Below, one piece after another: positions 33,128-41,499 of a DNA stretch of 64,000 nt. The stretch comes from JAQVIJ01 sp041287365 (GTDB lineage Bacteria > Desulfobacterota > Dissulfuribacteria > Dissulfuribacterales > DYLC01). The notes beneath the pieces are model-generated. The model ran no database searches. It saw only the letters and a list, made by a program, of their open reading frames with translations, and had not been told where the DNA came from. Where the stretch lies: NCBI GenBank assembly GCA_041287365.1, contig JBEULL010000015.1, positions 1-64,000 on the forward strand, in the 5' to 3' direction. Position 1 is the first letter of the stretch, and each line of letters starts with the position of its first letter. Position numbers and translations under genes: made by a program.

Positions 33128-34323
33128 CAATCAAAACTCCATTTTCGCGGCCAGGTGACCACACCTATACCATGTTTTTCCCTGTATCTCACCAGAAATG
33201 GTGCAGAATATGATGCATGATGCACATGCAGGCCGTGTTCATCGGCGATGCCTCCCATTACTTTGTAAGTGCCGTCCACTAAGCTGACTCCATCCAATGC
33301 CAATGAGATAAGACACTTTTCGCCCTCTTTAAGATGTATGGGCGGCAGACCATCAAAGGTGGTGAGGCTACAAAAACACAGGAGTTCATCGGTGCGGAAT
33401 ATGGCAAAACCGAAGTGCACATCTGCATCATGGATCGCCTGTATCTCCATTACAAGCCTGATTGTATCAAATGCCCTGGTGATTTTACTGAGCTCATGGC
33501 CGTTTTGATCCTCCAGTTTAATGGACAGGACTCGACACGGTGGGGGGGTATCTTCAAAGCGTTTGAGCAGGTTTTGAGATTCGGTCTCATACTGTTTGCC
33601 TTTTTCCATGCTCCAGTCCTCGTATGCCCGAGTGACATCGTCTGCCTCACCGGTCATCTTTATTCGCCCCTTGTCTATCCAGATGGCCCGTTTACACAGG
33701 GTTTGGACCAGATACATGCTGTGGCTGCAAAACAGGATGGTCTTGCCGTTCTCTCTGAAGCTTACCATGCGATCCACGCATTTCTTCTGAAACCGCTGGT
33801 CTCCCACGGCAAGGGCCTCGTCTATGATAAGTATATCCGGATTTACACTCGTGGCAATGGAAAAGGCAAGCCGCACATACATTCCGGAGGAATAGGTTTT
33901 GACTGGTTGAGAAATGAAATCCTGAAGCTCTGAAAAGGCAATGATATCTTTCTTGCGTTCGTCAATTTCATTCTTGGTAAGCCCTAGCAAATAGGCGTTG
34001 AGATAGATATTTTCCTCGCCGTTTAGCTCCGGATTAAAGCCTGCGCCCAGCTCTAAAAGGGCTGCGCATCTGCCGTTTATTTCCAGATTGCCTGATGTTG
34101 GTTTCAATGTGCGGCTTAATATCTTTAAAAGCGTGCTTTTCCCAGCGCCGTTTTCTCCGATGATCCCCACTGCCTCCCCCCGCAGTATTTCGAAATTGAT
34201 TTCGTCCAATGCAGGAAATACCTTATGAAACGGCCTGCGAAGCACGATCTCCTTCAGCCGTTCCATGGGAGATGCGTATATCCGATAGTGTTTGGAGATG
34301 TTTTCTGCTCGAATCGCTATCAT
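33127..34323 (-). CDS. wzt: Polysaccharide ABC exporter, ATP-binding subunit
   Basis: A 398-residue ATPase of the O-antigen/teichoic-acid export type. Residues 1-240 carry P-loop GENGAGKST, the signature YSSGMYVRLAFSIAT, Walker B DILIIDEALAVGD and the H-loop SHSMYL. The extra C-terminal domain (about 245-398, LSIKLEDQNGHELSKI ... GVVTWPRKWSFD) resembles the Wzt carbohydrate-binding domain that recognises a finished chain end. It overlaps wzm by four bases (ATGA) and the radical SAM gene by a few. Confidence 0.93.
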   Translation of the reverse strand: MIAIRAENISKHYRIYASPMERLKEIVLRRPFHKVFPALDEINFEILRGEAVGIIGENGAGKSTLLKILSRTLKPTSGNLEINGRCAALLELGAGFNPELNGEENIYLNAYLLGLTKNEIDERKKDIIAFSELQDFISQPVKTYSSGMYVRLAFSIATSVNPDILIIDEALAVGDQRFQKKCVDRMVSFRENGKTILFCSHSMYLVQTLCKRAIWIDKGRIKMTGEADDVTRAYEDWSMEKGKQYETESQNLLKRFEDTPPPCRVLSIKLEDQNGHELSKITRAFDTIRLVMEIQAIHDADVHFGFAIFRTDELLCFCSLTTFDGLPPIHLKEGEKCLISLALDGVSLVDGTYKVMGGIADEHGLHVHHASYSAPFLVRYREKHGIGVVTWPRKWSFD

Positions 34324-35141
34324 AGCCAGTCTGCAAATTCATCTTTCAATTTATAAAATATAAATGATCCTAGCACAAAAAACAGGAGGCTCCAGCCCAA
34401 GAGCAGATAAAGGACAATGGGTTCGCCTAAACTATCAAAGACCAGCATGCGTTGATACGTGTATATCATTGGGTAGGTTGGATTCAAATACATGAGCTTT
34501 TGAGCGAGTTCTGGCAGCATGGATACAGGAAACAATATGGGTACCAGATACATGCCGAAGCTCACAAAGATATTTATGAGTTGTAGAATGTCCTTGAAAT
34601 ATACGGCCAGTGTGGCGCACAAAAATACCAGGCCACAGGTGAAGAGAAATTGCAGCAAGGCCACCAAAGGCAGTGCCAGGACATGCCATGAAAACTGTAT
34701 AAAGATCAGACGATATGCTGCAAGTCCAGCCACGATCATGCCAAAACTAATGTACGGAGTCAAAACCGCCTTAAATACCAGTAGTTCCGTTGGGAATGCG
34801 GTCTTCTGAATGAGATTGGCGTTTTCGTGCAGGCACTGACTGCCTCGGCTCAGGCCTTCTGCAAAGATGAGCCATGGAAACAGGCCTGCCATAATGTAAA
34901 AGGCAGAAAAATTCTCTGCTCCAGCCCCTTCTACGCGCAGTTTGAATACCTCAACAAATACAAAGAGATACACTGTCACCATGAGCAAAGGCTGTAAAAA
35001 GTGCCAAACCAGCCCACCAAAGGAGCCTGCAAACCTACCTCGAATCTCCTGCCAGACCATGCGCATGAGCAGATGTCTGTGGTGAACCAGGTTTTGCAGT
35101 ATGATAAACGGCGCCTTCAGAAAGAGCTTTGCATTATTCAT
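34320..35141 (-). CDS. wzm: Polysaccharide ABC exporter, membrane subunit
   Basis: A 273-residue ABC-2 type permease with six membrane helices. The N-terminal ILQNLVHHRHLLMRMVWQEIRGRFAGSFGGLVWHFLQPLLMVTVYLFVF is characteristic of Wzm/TagG proteins, and the later GMYLVPILFPVSMLPELAQKLMYLNPTYPMIYTYQRML likewise. With Wzt it would move a lipid-linked glycan across the inner membrane. It is the first gene of the minus-strand run, 170 bases from the divergent DUF2905 gene. Confidence 0.93.
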   Translation of the reverse strand: MNNAKLFLKAPFIILQNLVHHRHLLMRMVWQEIRGRFAGSFGGLVWHFLQPLLMVTVYLFVFVEVFKLRVEGAGAENFSAFYIMAGLFPWLIFAEGLSRGSQCLHENANLIQKTAFPTELLVFKAVLTPYISFGMIVAGLAAYRLIFIQFSWHVLALPLVALLQFLFTCGLVFLCATLAVYFKDILQLINIFVSFGMYLVPILFPVSMLPELAQKLMYLNPTYPMIYTYQRMLVFDSLGEPIVLYLLLGWSLLFFVLGSFIFYKLKDEFADWL

Positions 35142-35190
35142 ATAAATATGGCATGGTTAAAGGTCGAATAAAATATGATTTAAGGCCATA

Positions 35191-35219
35191 TATATACAGG
35201 TGTTGCAGGACTAATACAA
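35191..35219 (-). promoter_or_regulatory. Promoter candidate for the glycan export run
   Basis: On the minus strand TTGTAT (35219-35214) is followed after 17 bases by TATATA (35196-35191), 50 bases before the wzm start. The matches are moderate, but spacing and position are right for the divergent intergenic gap. Confidence 0.35.
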
Positions 35220-35312
35220 GGGTTGCCTGATGCTTGAGCGCATTACATGGACACCATTGAATCGGCTGCGCATAATAGCTTGGCTTATAAAAAATTACAG
35301 GGGATTGCAGGT

Positions 35313-35537
35313 ATGAACGGTGATTGGTCTATGTTCGGCAGGGTACTCATTGCTGTCGGGCTTCTTTTGGTGGTTTTAGGCATTATCCTGGTGTTTTTGC
35401 CTAAAATTCCATTTATCGGCAGATTGCCCGGGGATATCTATATCAAAAAGGAGGGTTTTGTCTTCTACTTTCCCATCACTACCTCCATTTTAATCAGTCT
35501 CATTCTAACCCTTCTCTTTTATATCTTTCGCAAATGA
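35313..35537 (+). CDS. DUF2905 small membrane protein
   Basis: A 74-residue protein with two membrane helices (VLIAVGLLLVVLGIILVFL and FPITTSILISLILTLLFYIF) separated by KIPFIGRLPGDIYIKKEGF, the DUF2905 signature (GRLPGDI). I chose ATG 35313, with AGGGG nine bases upstream, giving the usual family length; a longer start at 35247 adds non-family residues. Function is unknown. Its TGA overlaps the ATG of the Rieske gene. Confidence 0.85.
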   Translation: MNGDWSMFGRVLIAVGLLLVVLGIILVFLPKIPFIGRLPGDIYIKKEGFVFYFPITTSILISLILTLLFYIFRK

Positions 35538-35938
35538 GCCGACGAGAACTCCTCATAAAGATGGCAAAACGTGCGTGGTGGCTGCTCTTTCTCTACCCAC
35601 TTTACAGATTTCTCGGCGCCCATCGTTTCAGGCCGCCTCATGAGGTGCGCATCAAAAAGCCGTTATCAGTAGGTGAACACCTGGTGGAGGAGGATTTTGT
35701 CCTGTTTCAGACAGAAAACGGTGCTTACGCAGTATCGAGAACATGTACTCATTTGGGCTGTACCCTGAATTTATTGGTGGATGAGGGGGTTTTTGCGTGT
35801 CCCTGTCATCAGAGCCGTTTTACCTTGAACGGTAAGGTGATCGCTGGCCCTGCCAAGAAAGACTTGCCATTATTTGATGTCAAAACCATGGAGTCAGGTG
35901 ATGGCTATATCATATTTTTGCCGCCCAAGGTGCTCTGA
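35534..35938 (+). CDS. Rieske iron-sulfur protein
   Basis: A 134-residue protein. An N-terminal SRRELLIKMAKRAWWLLFLYPLYRFL looks like a membrane anchor with a twin-arginine-like start. The Rieske [2Fe-2S] motif is complete: CTHLGC, 15 residues after the His, then CPCHQSRF, with two Cys and two His ligands plus the disulfide pair. The product would transfer electrons from quinol to a downstream acceptor together with the cytochrome b encoded 85 bases later. Its start overlaps the DUF2905 stop by four bases. Confidence 0.92.
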   Translation: MSRRELLIKMAKRAWWLLFLYPLYRFLGAHRFRPPHEVRIKKPLSVGEHLVEEDFVLFQTENGAYAVSRTCTHLGCTLNLLVDEGVFACPCHQSRFTLNGKVIAGPAKKDLPLFDVKTMESGDGYIIFLPPKVL

Positions 35939-36023
35939 TGGTGCCATTGAAAAGCCTATTGAAATGGGGTTGTGGAGTAACGATTCGCAATGGCTCTGTG
36001 TTTTTTCTCTTTGAGGTCTTTTG

Positions 36024-36836
36024 ATGTATAAAATGGGCACATTCACCACTGCAGCCTTGTTTTGGGCCATTCTGTCAGGTGTGGTCGTGGCATATCAATA
36101 CGAGGTCTTCAACCCATTTGTCTCCACTGTTGGCATGAATACCCTCATACCCTTCGGAGAATTCTTTCGATCCCTTCATTATTGGAGCGCGCAATTCTTT
36201 TTTTTGGGTATATTGTGGCATACCTTTGAGCGGTTATCCGATGCCGCCATTTACCATGGCCGTTTTGTCAGATGGGGTCTGCTTGTGGGGACTGTGCCCA
36301 TGGCCGTTCTGGCATTGTTCACCGGCTATGTACTCAAGTGGGATGCCACAGGCAGGGCAGCTGGCCACATAGCAGAGAATTTGCTTTTGAGTGTTCCTGT
36401 TTTAGGGGTACAGTTGAACCGTTTTTTGGTGGCTGTATCGGAGGATGGGTTGATGCGTGTATATGCGGCCCATATCGGCCTGAGCCTGGGGCTCTGGTGG
36501 CTGGGCACCTGGTTTCATACTAAGCGGGTTATTTTTACCCATAAAGATGCGGTGGTGGTGCTTTTACTATGTTCAGTCTTGTCTATTGTTATTCAGGCAC
36601 CTCTGGAGCAGAGTTCGCTCGAGCCTCATATAATCAAAGGCCCATGGTTTTTTTTGGGAGTGCAGGAACTGCTCAAGCACATTCCGCCTTTTTGGGCCGG
36701 CATCATCTTTCCTTCTATGCCGGTTTTATGCCTTTTGTTGCTGCCTGTGGCGCATCTGCGAAGGCTGTGCCTGGCAATTATGGCGTTCTGGTGCCTTCTT
36801 TATTCTCTGGCGACCCTGCTGATCTATTTTGTCTGA
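36024..36836 (+). CDS. Compact cytochrome b (b6-type heme spacing)
   Basis: A 270-residue membrane protein that fuses a cytochrome b N-terminal four-helix part with a short piece resembling subunit IV. Heme ligands are LHYWSAQFFFLGILWH (13 residues between His) and AAHIGLSLGLWWLGTWFH (14 between His); the 13/14 pattern is that of b6f rather than bc1. GYVLKWDATG, HIAENLLLSVPVLG and GPWFFLGVQELLKHIPPFWAG (the latter like PEWYFL) are visible. No cytochrome c1 or f gene is adjacent. ATG 36024 has GAGG upstream. The complex probably oxidises quinol; the electron acceptor is unknown. Confidence 0.85.
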   Translation: MYKMGTFTTAALFWAILSGVVVAYQYEVFNPFVSTVGMNTLIPFGEFFRSLHYWSAQFFFLGILWHTFERLSDAAIYHGRFVRWGLLVGTVPMAVLALFTGYVLKWDATGRAAGHIAENLLLSVPVLGVQLNRFLVAVSEDGLMRVYAAHIGLSLGLWWLGTWFHTKRVIFTHKDAVVVLLLCSVLSIVIQAPLEQSSLEPHIIKGPWFFLGVQELLKHIPPFWAGIIFPSMPVLCLLLLPVAHLRRLCLAIMAFWCLLYSLATLLIYFV

Positions 36837-36866
36837 GCGTGTATAAGTTGATTGTTATTGATTTTT

Positions 36867-37496
36867 TTATATCATGTTTTCGGCCATCTTCTGACGGCAA
36901 TCGTAGAATATCTTGTATCTGTCTTGCTTGTCTGATGCCGCCTTCAGGATGATGCGGTCCAGCTGCTCCAGCTCCGTCGGCGACAGGACGAGGTCAACAC
37001 CGTACAAAAAGGCCTTGAAGGAGTCGAGTCTGGAGCCGTCCGGCGTGAACATGCAGGCTATGGTAGCCCGTCTTACATCCGCCGGCAGTTTATGAACGGC
37101 CTGCAGAAGTGCTGTCATTGGCTGCGTGAGGGTGTTGCCTTTTTGTTGCAGTATAATGAGGTCATAGGTGTGATATCTGAATCTGACAGTCAAGTCCACC
37201 GGTGTTGAGATGTCTCGTATTTCATAGGAAAGCCCTGCCAGTTTGTTTCGCAAGCCTTTTCCAAATTCCTTATCCTCTGTATAAATCAGGGCTGTTTTGA
37301 CGCCGGTGTCGAAGCCTTCTTCGAGTTTGCCAGTGACTGTATCAGCTGCCTGGTGAGGTTGAATGGCGTATAACGTGTTTTCAAGCCGAATTTTCCCTTT
37401 GCACCTGGGACATGTGATATAGGTGAAACCGGATTCAGGTATCTTGGAGTCATCAACACGATATCGCTGGCCGCAATCAGAGCATGTTATTTCCAT
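36867..37496 (-). CDS. Zinc-ribbon / pseudo-receiver protein
   Basis: A 209-residue protein. The N-terminal 45 residues are an MJ0042-type zinc ribbon (ITCSDCGQRYRVDDSKIPESG, TCPRCKGKIRLE). Residues about 65-200 resemble a response-regulator receiver (VKTALIYTEDKEFGKGL, YDLIILQQ, then ATIACMFTP and VDLVLSPTELEQLDRII). The expected phospho-acceptor Asp is Gln in ILQQ, so it is likely phosphorylation-independent. It overlaps the end of the pilU-like gene by ten bases and so belongs to the type IV pilus retraction operon. The role is unknown; a regulator or adaptor is possible. Confidence 0.72.
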   Translation of the reverse strand: MEITCSDCGQRYRVDDSKIPESGFTYITCPRCKGKIRLENTLYAIQPHQAADTVTGKLEEGFDTGVKTALIYTEDKEFGKGLRNKLAGLSYEIRDISTPVDLTVRFRYHTYDLIILQQKGNTLTQPMTALLQAVHKLPADVRRATIACMFTPDGSRLDSFKAFLYGVDLVLSPTELEQLDRIILKAASDKQDRYKIFYDCRQKMAENMI

Positions 37497-38680
37497 GGCC
37501 GTTCCCCCCTTCTGTTTCTGTAGGTGTTGTAATCTGTATCGATGGTGAGACCATCCAGTTCCGAGGTTTTTTCGCCCTTTTGACTCTTTATGTAGTCGAT
37601 GCCCTGTCTGACACGGGCCTTGCTCGAGGCATAGAGCAGGGCATTGTCCTCATTGATGACCCCTTCTCTGAAGAGCTGTATGAGGTGTTGATCGAAGGTC
37701 TGCATGCCGTAGGCCTGGCCTGTTTCTATGATTTCATAGAAGGTTTTGCCCTCGGATTCGCCGTTGATGATGGCGTCTTTGACGCGCACATTGTTCTGCA
37801 TGATCTCGAACACGGCCTTCAGCCCGCCCTTGATCTGTGGCACAAGGCGTTGGCCAACGCACCAGCGCAGGGTGTCCGCTATTCTGGATCTGGCCAGACG
37901 TTCCTCGTCTATACTGAACATGCCCAGTATGCGGTTTATGGTATGGCCTGCACTTACGGTATGCAGTGTGGAAAAGACCAGATGGCCTGTTTCCGCTGCG
38001 TTCAGTGCGATTTCAACGGTTTCCCTGTCTCGCATTTCGCCCACAAGTATCACATGAGGGGCCTGACGCAGGGCTGCCCTAAGTCCGTTAGCAAAGGTGT
38101 CGAAGTCCTTGCCCAGCTCCCTCTGATTGAAGGTGGCTTTATATGGGTTATGCACATATTCAACCGGGTCCTCCAGTGTGATGACATGCACCGGTTCTGT
38201 TTTGTTGATGGCGTCCAAAATGGCCGTCAGGGAGGTGGTTTTACCTGTGCCGGTGGCGCCTGTGAACAAAATGATGCCATACTTTTCCTTGGCCATGTCT
38301 CTGAAGACATTGGGAAGCTGAAGGGATTCGATGGTAGGTATTTCGTTTTCCAAAAGACGCATGACTATGCTGTACATGCCCCTTTGCATAAAGATATTTA
38401 CACGAAAACGGTTGCCATCAGCCAGGGCATAGGAGAGATCGCATGAGCCATGTTTGAGCAGGTCGTTATAGAGTCTGCGGTCGTTGTAGATGAGGGTCAT
38501 GGCGATCTGCTCGGTTTGATACGGAGTCAACCGTTCTGAGAACAGTCCCACATTCACCGGATATAATGTCCTGTCCGCCGCCACCTGGCAGGGGTATCCA
38601 ACTGTAAAATTTAGATCCGAGATGCGTGAATGTGCAGTCAGCATCTTCGCTATTATGTTGTCCAGATCGGCTCGTTTCAT
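37487..38680 (-). CDS. Type IV pilus retraction ATPase, PilT/PilU-like
   Basis: A 397-residue hexameric secretion-type ATPase: N-terminal PAS-like domain (ISDLNFTVGYPCQVAADR), Walker A GATGTGKTTS, ITLEDPVEYVHNPYKATFNQRELGKDFDTF (Asp and His boxes), Walker B AALRQAPHVILVGEMRDRET, and HLVFSTLHT. It starts at ATG 38680, one base after the pilT stop, with GAGGTGG upstream. It is a second, divergent paralogue next to pilT, like PilU, and probably modulates pilus retraction or twitching. Confidence 0.88.
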   Translation of the reverse strand: MKRADLDNIIAKMLTAHSRISDLNFTVGYPCQVAADRTLYPVNVGLFSERLTPYQTEQIAMTLIYNDRRLYNDLLKHGSCDLSYALADGNRFRVNIFMQRGMYSIVMRLLENEIPTIESLQLPNVFRDMAKEKYGIILFTGATGTGKTTSLTAILDAINKTEPVHVITLEDPVEYVHNPYKATFNQRELGKDFDTFANGLRAALRQAPHVILVGEMRDRETVEIALNAAETGHLVFSTLHTVSAGHTINRILGMFSIDEERLARSRIADTLRWCVGQRLVPQIKGGLKAVFEIMQNNVRVKDAIINGESEGKTFYEIIETGQAYGMQTFDQHLIQLFREGVINEDNALLYASSKARVRQGIDYIKSQKGEKTSELDGLTIDTDYNTYRNRRGERPWK

Positions 38681-38681
38681 G

Positions 38682-39767
38682 TTAGACCACCTCTGTGAAG
38701 TCCTGGGGTGTGTTTTTGGTGAAGGGTTTGAATTTGGCCTTGTCCACACATTTGTTGTAGGCCTCGTCCGGATCGATCTTGCCGTGCTGTAATAGGTCCA
38801 TTATGGCGTCGTCCAGAGTCTGCATGCCGTATTTTTTGCCGGTCTGCATCATGGATGGAATCTGATAGGTCTTGCTTTCGCGAATCAGATTGCGCACAGC
38901 GGGTGTGGCTATGAGTATCTCGAAGGCTACGCACCTGCCCTTGATGTCGATGCGCTTGAACATGGTCTGAGAGATGACGGCGCGCAGAGCGTCTGAAAGG
39001 GACGATCTAACCTGAGGCTGCTGATGGGCGGGAAATATTTCGATCATTCGGTCAACTGTCTTGGCTGCGCTTATGGTGTGCATGGTGGCCATGACCAGAT
39101 GGCCCGTCATGGCCGCTTCCATGGCCAACATGGTGGTTTCCAGGTCTCGAAGCTCGCCCACGAGAATGATGTCAGGGTCTTCACGCAGTGCGCCTCGAAG
39201 CGCTGCTGTAAAGGATTTAGTGTGCGTGCCCACCTCACGATGGTTGATCAGGCAGTTTTTATTCTCGTGTACGAATTCTATGGGGTCTTCTATGGTAATG
39301 ATGTGGTCTTTGCGGTTTTGATTGGCATGGTCTATAATGGCCGCCAGCGTGGTGGATTTACCGCTTCCAGTAGGGCCTGTAACCAGGACAAGGCCCCTGG
39401 GCAGCATGGCGAGTTTGGTCATGATCTCAGGTAGCCCGAGCTGCTCGGCGGTGAGTATGCGGCTTGGAATCTCTCGGAATACCGCTCCGATGCCGTATTT
39501 TTGCATGAAAAAATTGCATCTGTAGCGAGCGAGCCCAGGTATTTCATAGCCGAAATCCATGTCGCCCTTTTCTTCAAACTCCTTTATCTTGAATTCTGGG
39601 GCTATTTCGTAGAGCATGGAACGGAGTTCGTCATTGTCCAGTGTTTTGTATTTTACGCGATGCAGCTCGCCTCTAATGCGCAGAATGGGTGGTGAACCGG
39701 ATGTTACATGCAGGTCTGATGCACCTTGTTCGTTCATGAGTTTGAAAAAGGCGTCTATCTTGGCCAT
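38682..39767 (-). CDS. pilT: Type IV pilus retraction ATPase PilT
   Basis: A 361-residue ATPase that powers pilus depolymerisation. GASDLHVTSGSPPILRIRGEL opens the PAS-like domain; ARYRCNFFMQ, Walker A GPTGSGKSTT, ITIEDPIEFVHENKNCLINHREVGTHTKSF, Walker B ALREDPDIILVGELRD, TGHLVMATMHTISA and the PilT-specific C-terminal AFEILIATPAVRNLIRESK follow. It is the first gene of the minus-strand run pilT-pilU-like-zinc ribbon. No pilin or assembly genes lie within the window. Confidence 0.95.
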   Translation of the reverse strand: MAKIDAFFKLMNEQGASDLHVTSGSPPILRIRGELHRVKYKTLDNDELRSMLYEIAPEFKIKEFEEKGDMDFGYEIPGLARYRCNFFMQKYGIGAVFREIPSRILTAEQLGLPEIMTKLAMLPRGLVLVTGPTGSGKSTTLAAIIDHANQNRKDHIITIEDPIEFVHENKNCLINHREVGTHTKSFTAALRGALREDPDIILVGELRDLETTMLAMEAAMTGHLVMATMHTISAAKTVDRMIEIFPAHQQPQVRSSLSDALRAVISQTMFKRIDIKGRCVAFEILIATPAVRNLIRESKTYQIPSMMQTGKKYGMQTLDDAIMDLLQHGKIDPDEAYNKCVDKAKFKPFTKNTPQDFTEVV

Positions 39768-39899
39768 ATGACTATGCTCCTCAGTGATGAATGTCGAGTC
39801 GTATGAGATTAAATTGTATAATGCCTTAAAAACAGATAAGTGACAAGTATCTATCGCAAAAGATTTTTTGGTAATTTTATGAGGAACCTTATATTGGGC

Positions 39900-39927
39900 T
39901 TGCCTTGAAGATGCATTCTGTTATGAT
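39900..39927 (+). promoter_or_regulatory. Weak promoter candidate overlapping the ftsE start region
   Basis: TTGCCT (39900-39905) and TATGAT (39922-39927) are 16 bases apart. If used, transcription would begin near 39934, at the annotated ATG itself, implying a leaderless message or use of a later ATG at 39946. Confidence 0.25.
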
Positions 39928-39933
39928 AGGAAT

Positions 39934-40611
39934 ATGCTGAAAACAATGAGGGGTCCTATTATAAGTTTTCGTGGAATTACGAAACAGTACCCGCCGGATA
40001 TAACTGCATTATCCGACATAGACCTTTCCATTGAAAAGGGTGAGTTCGTGTTTCTTACAGGCCCCAGCGGTTCGGGCAAAAGCACCCTTTTGAAGCTGCT
40101 TTCCTGTATGGAACGTCCCACAGCCGGGGAACTCTCTCTGGATGACTTTGATCTCACAAATCTTTCCCCTTCTCAGGTGCCGTATGTCCGCAGGAAAATT
40201 GGTGTTATCTTTCAGGATTTTAAGTTAATAGCCACAAAGACCGTGTTCGAAAATGTGGCGTTGAGCCTTCAGGTAATCGGATTGAGCAGCGAGCAGATAT
40301 CAAAACGTGTTCGAGATATTCTGGAGCTCATGGGTCTTGCCACCAAGGCAACCAGTTATCCACTCCAGCTTTCCGGTGGTGAACAGCAGCGTGTAGCCAT
40401 TGCGAGGGCCGTGGTCAACCGGCCTTCCATAATATTGGCGGACGAACCCACCGGCAATCTGGACAGAGGTATGACGAACGAGGTTATGGCCCTTGTGGAG
40501 GAATTGAATGCCGAGGGGGCTACGGTCATCTTCGCCACTCATGATGAAAGTCTCTTTGCAAACACATACAGGCGGGTTTTGACCATGAAGGAAGGGAGGC
40601 TGAAGACATAG
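39934..40611 (+). CDS. ftsE: Cell division ABC ATPase FtsE
   Basis: The 225-residue ATPase of the FtsEX complex, which controls septal peptidoglycan hydrolases. P-loop GPSGSGKSTL, Q-loop IGVIFQDFKLI, signature LSGGEQQRVAIARAVV, Walker B IILADEPTGNLD and H-loop FATHDESL are in order. The RITKQYPP-like N terminus and size match FtsE. ATG 39934 has AGGAA close upstream; ATG 39946 is possible. The ftsX start lies three bases after the stop. Confidence 0.94.
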   Translation: MLKTMRGPIISFRGITKQYPPDITALSDIDLSIEKGEFVFLTGPSGSGKSTLLKLLSCMERPTAGELSLDDFDLTNLSPSQVPYVRRKIGVIFQDFKLIATKTVFENVALSLQVIGLSSEQISKRVRDILELMGLATKATSYPLQLSGGEQQRVAIARAVVNRPSIILADEPTGNLDRGMTNEVMALVEELNAEGATVIFATHDESLFANTYRRVLTMKEGRLKT

Positions 40612-40614
40612 GCC

Positions 40615-41499
40615 ATGAATCTGAACCACTTCATTCAGAGAGCGGTTGCCGACTTCCGCCAGAATCTTCCAATGCAGCTTATGACCACAGTGGTGGTCTG
40701 TCTGTCCATACTTATTTTTACTTTTTTTTCTTTTATTTATTATAATTTGCAGAGAACGGTGGAGCATTTTGGAAGCGAGCTGGGGCTTGTTGTCTTTTTG
40801 AAGACCGATATTCAGGAGAGCAGAATTCCCATACTGCATCAAAAATTGCTGAATATGCCCGGTATCGAAAGCGTAAAATATGTCTCACCGGAAGAGGCAT
40901 TCGATCGCCTCGGGCAATATTTTGAGGATGCCAAGGGGCTGCTGGATGGCGCGGATCAGTATTTTTTGCCGGCCTCTTTTGAGTTGCGGGTAAATAGGGC
41001 CATCTTCAATCTTGAGCGCATTCAGGCCCTGGCCGCTGAGTTGGAGAAGTGGAACGAAGTTGCTCAAGTGCAGTATGGAAAGTCATGGGTTGATCGTCTG
41101 AGCGCCTTTGTGGCTGTCGGCAAGAAGGTTATATGGGTCAGCGCCGTCCTGTTGTTGGCCACATCCGCCTTTGTGGTTTCCAATACCATAAAACTCGCCA
41201 TCTATGCCCGTCAGGAAGAGGTTTCAATTATGAGACTGGTAGGGGCCACCAACGGCTTCATACAGGGGCCTTTTTTGCTGGAGGCCATGTTTCAGGGGCT
41301 GGCAGGCTCTCTGTTGTCCATCGGATTGGTGTTTTTGTGTTATTCATATTTCAAAGGGGTTTTGGCCCAGACTGAACTGATGCGCGGGGTGGAGTTGATT
41401 TTTTTGCCTTTTTCTTATGTAAGCTCCATTGTAATCAGCAGTATTGTTTTCTGTGTGTGTTGGACATTCCTTTCCATCAGGAGATTTTTGCTGGTTTGA
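40615..41499 (+). CDS. ftsX: Cell division permease FtsX
   Basis: A 294-residue membrane protein: cytoplasmic N terminus, first helix MTTVVVCLSILIFTFFSFIYY, a large periplasmic domain (VVFLKTDIQESRIPILHQKLLNMPGIESVKYVSPEEAF) which recruits a hydrolase activator, and three C-terminal helices with the RQEEVSIMRLVGATNGFIQGPFLLEAMFQGLAGSLLS segment typical of FtsX/MacB-type permeases. The activator it would recruit is encoded next, starting inside the last codon of ftsX. Confidence 0.93.
   Translation: MNLNHFIQRAVADFRQNLPMQLMTTVVVCLSILIFTFFSFIYYNLQRTVEHFGSELGLVVFLKTDIQESRIPILHQKLLNMPGIESVKYVSPEEAFDRLGQYFEDAKGLLDGADQYFLPASFELRVNRAIFNLERIQALAAELEKWNEVAQVQYGKSWVDRLSAFVAVGKKVIWVSAVLLLATSAFVVSNTIKLAIYARQEEVSIMRLVGATNGFIQGPFLLEAMFQGLAGSLLSIGLVFLCYSYFKGVLAQTELMRGVELIFLPFSYVSSIVISSIVFCVCWTFLSIRRFLLV

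Noticed and set aside
37484..38446. A 320-codon plus-strand frame opposite the pilU-like gene
   Set aside because: Shadow frame of a clear ATPase; no recognisable domain and no upstream signals.
41457..41495. Earlier start of the EnvC-like gene, 43 bases inside ftsX
   Set aside because: The added residues are translated from the ftsX C-terminal helix in another frame, and the TTG overlapping the ftsX stop gives a cleaner signal peptide.
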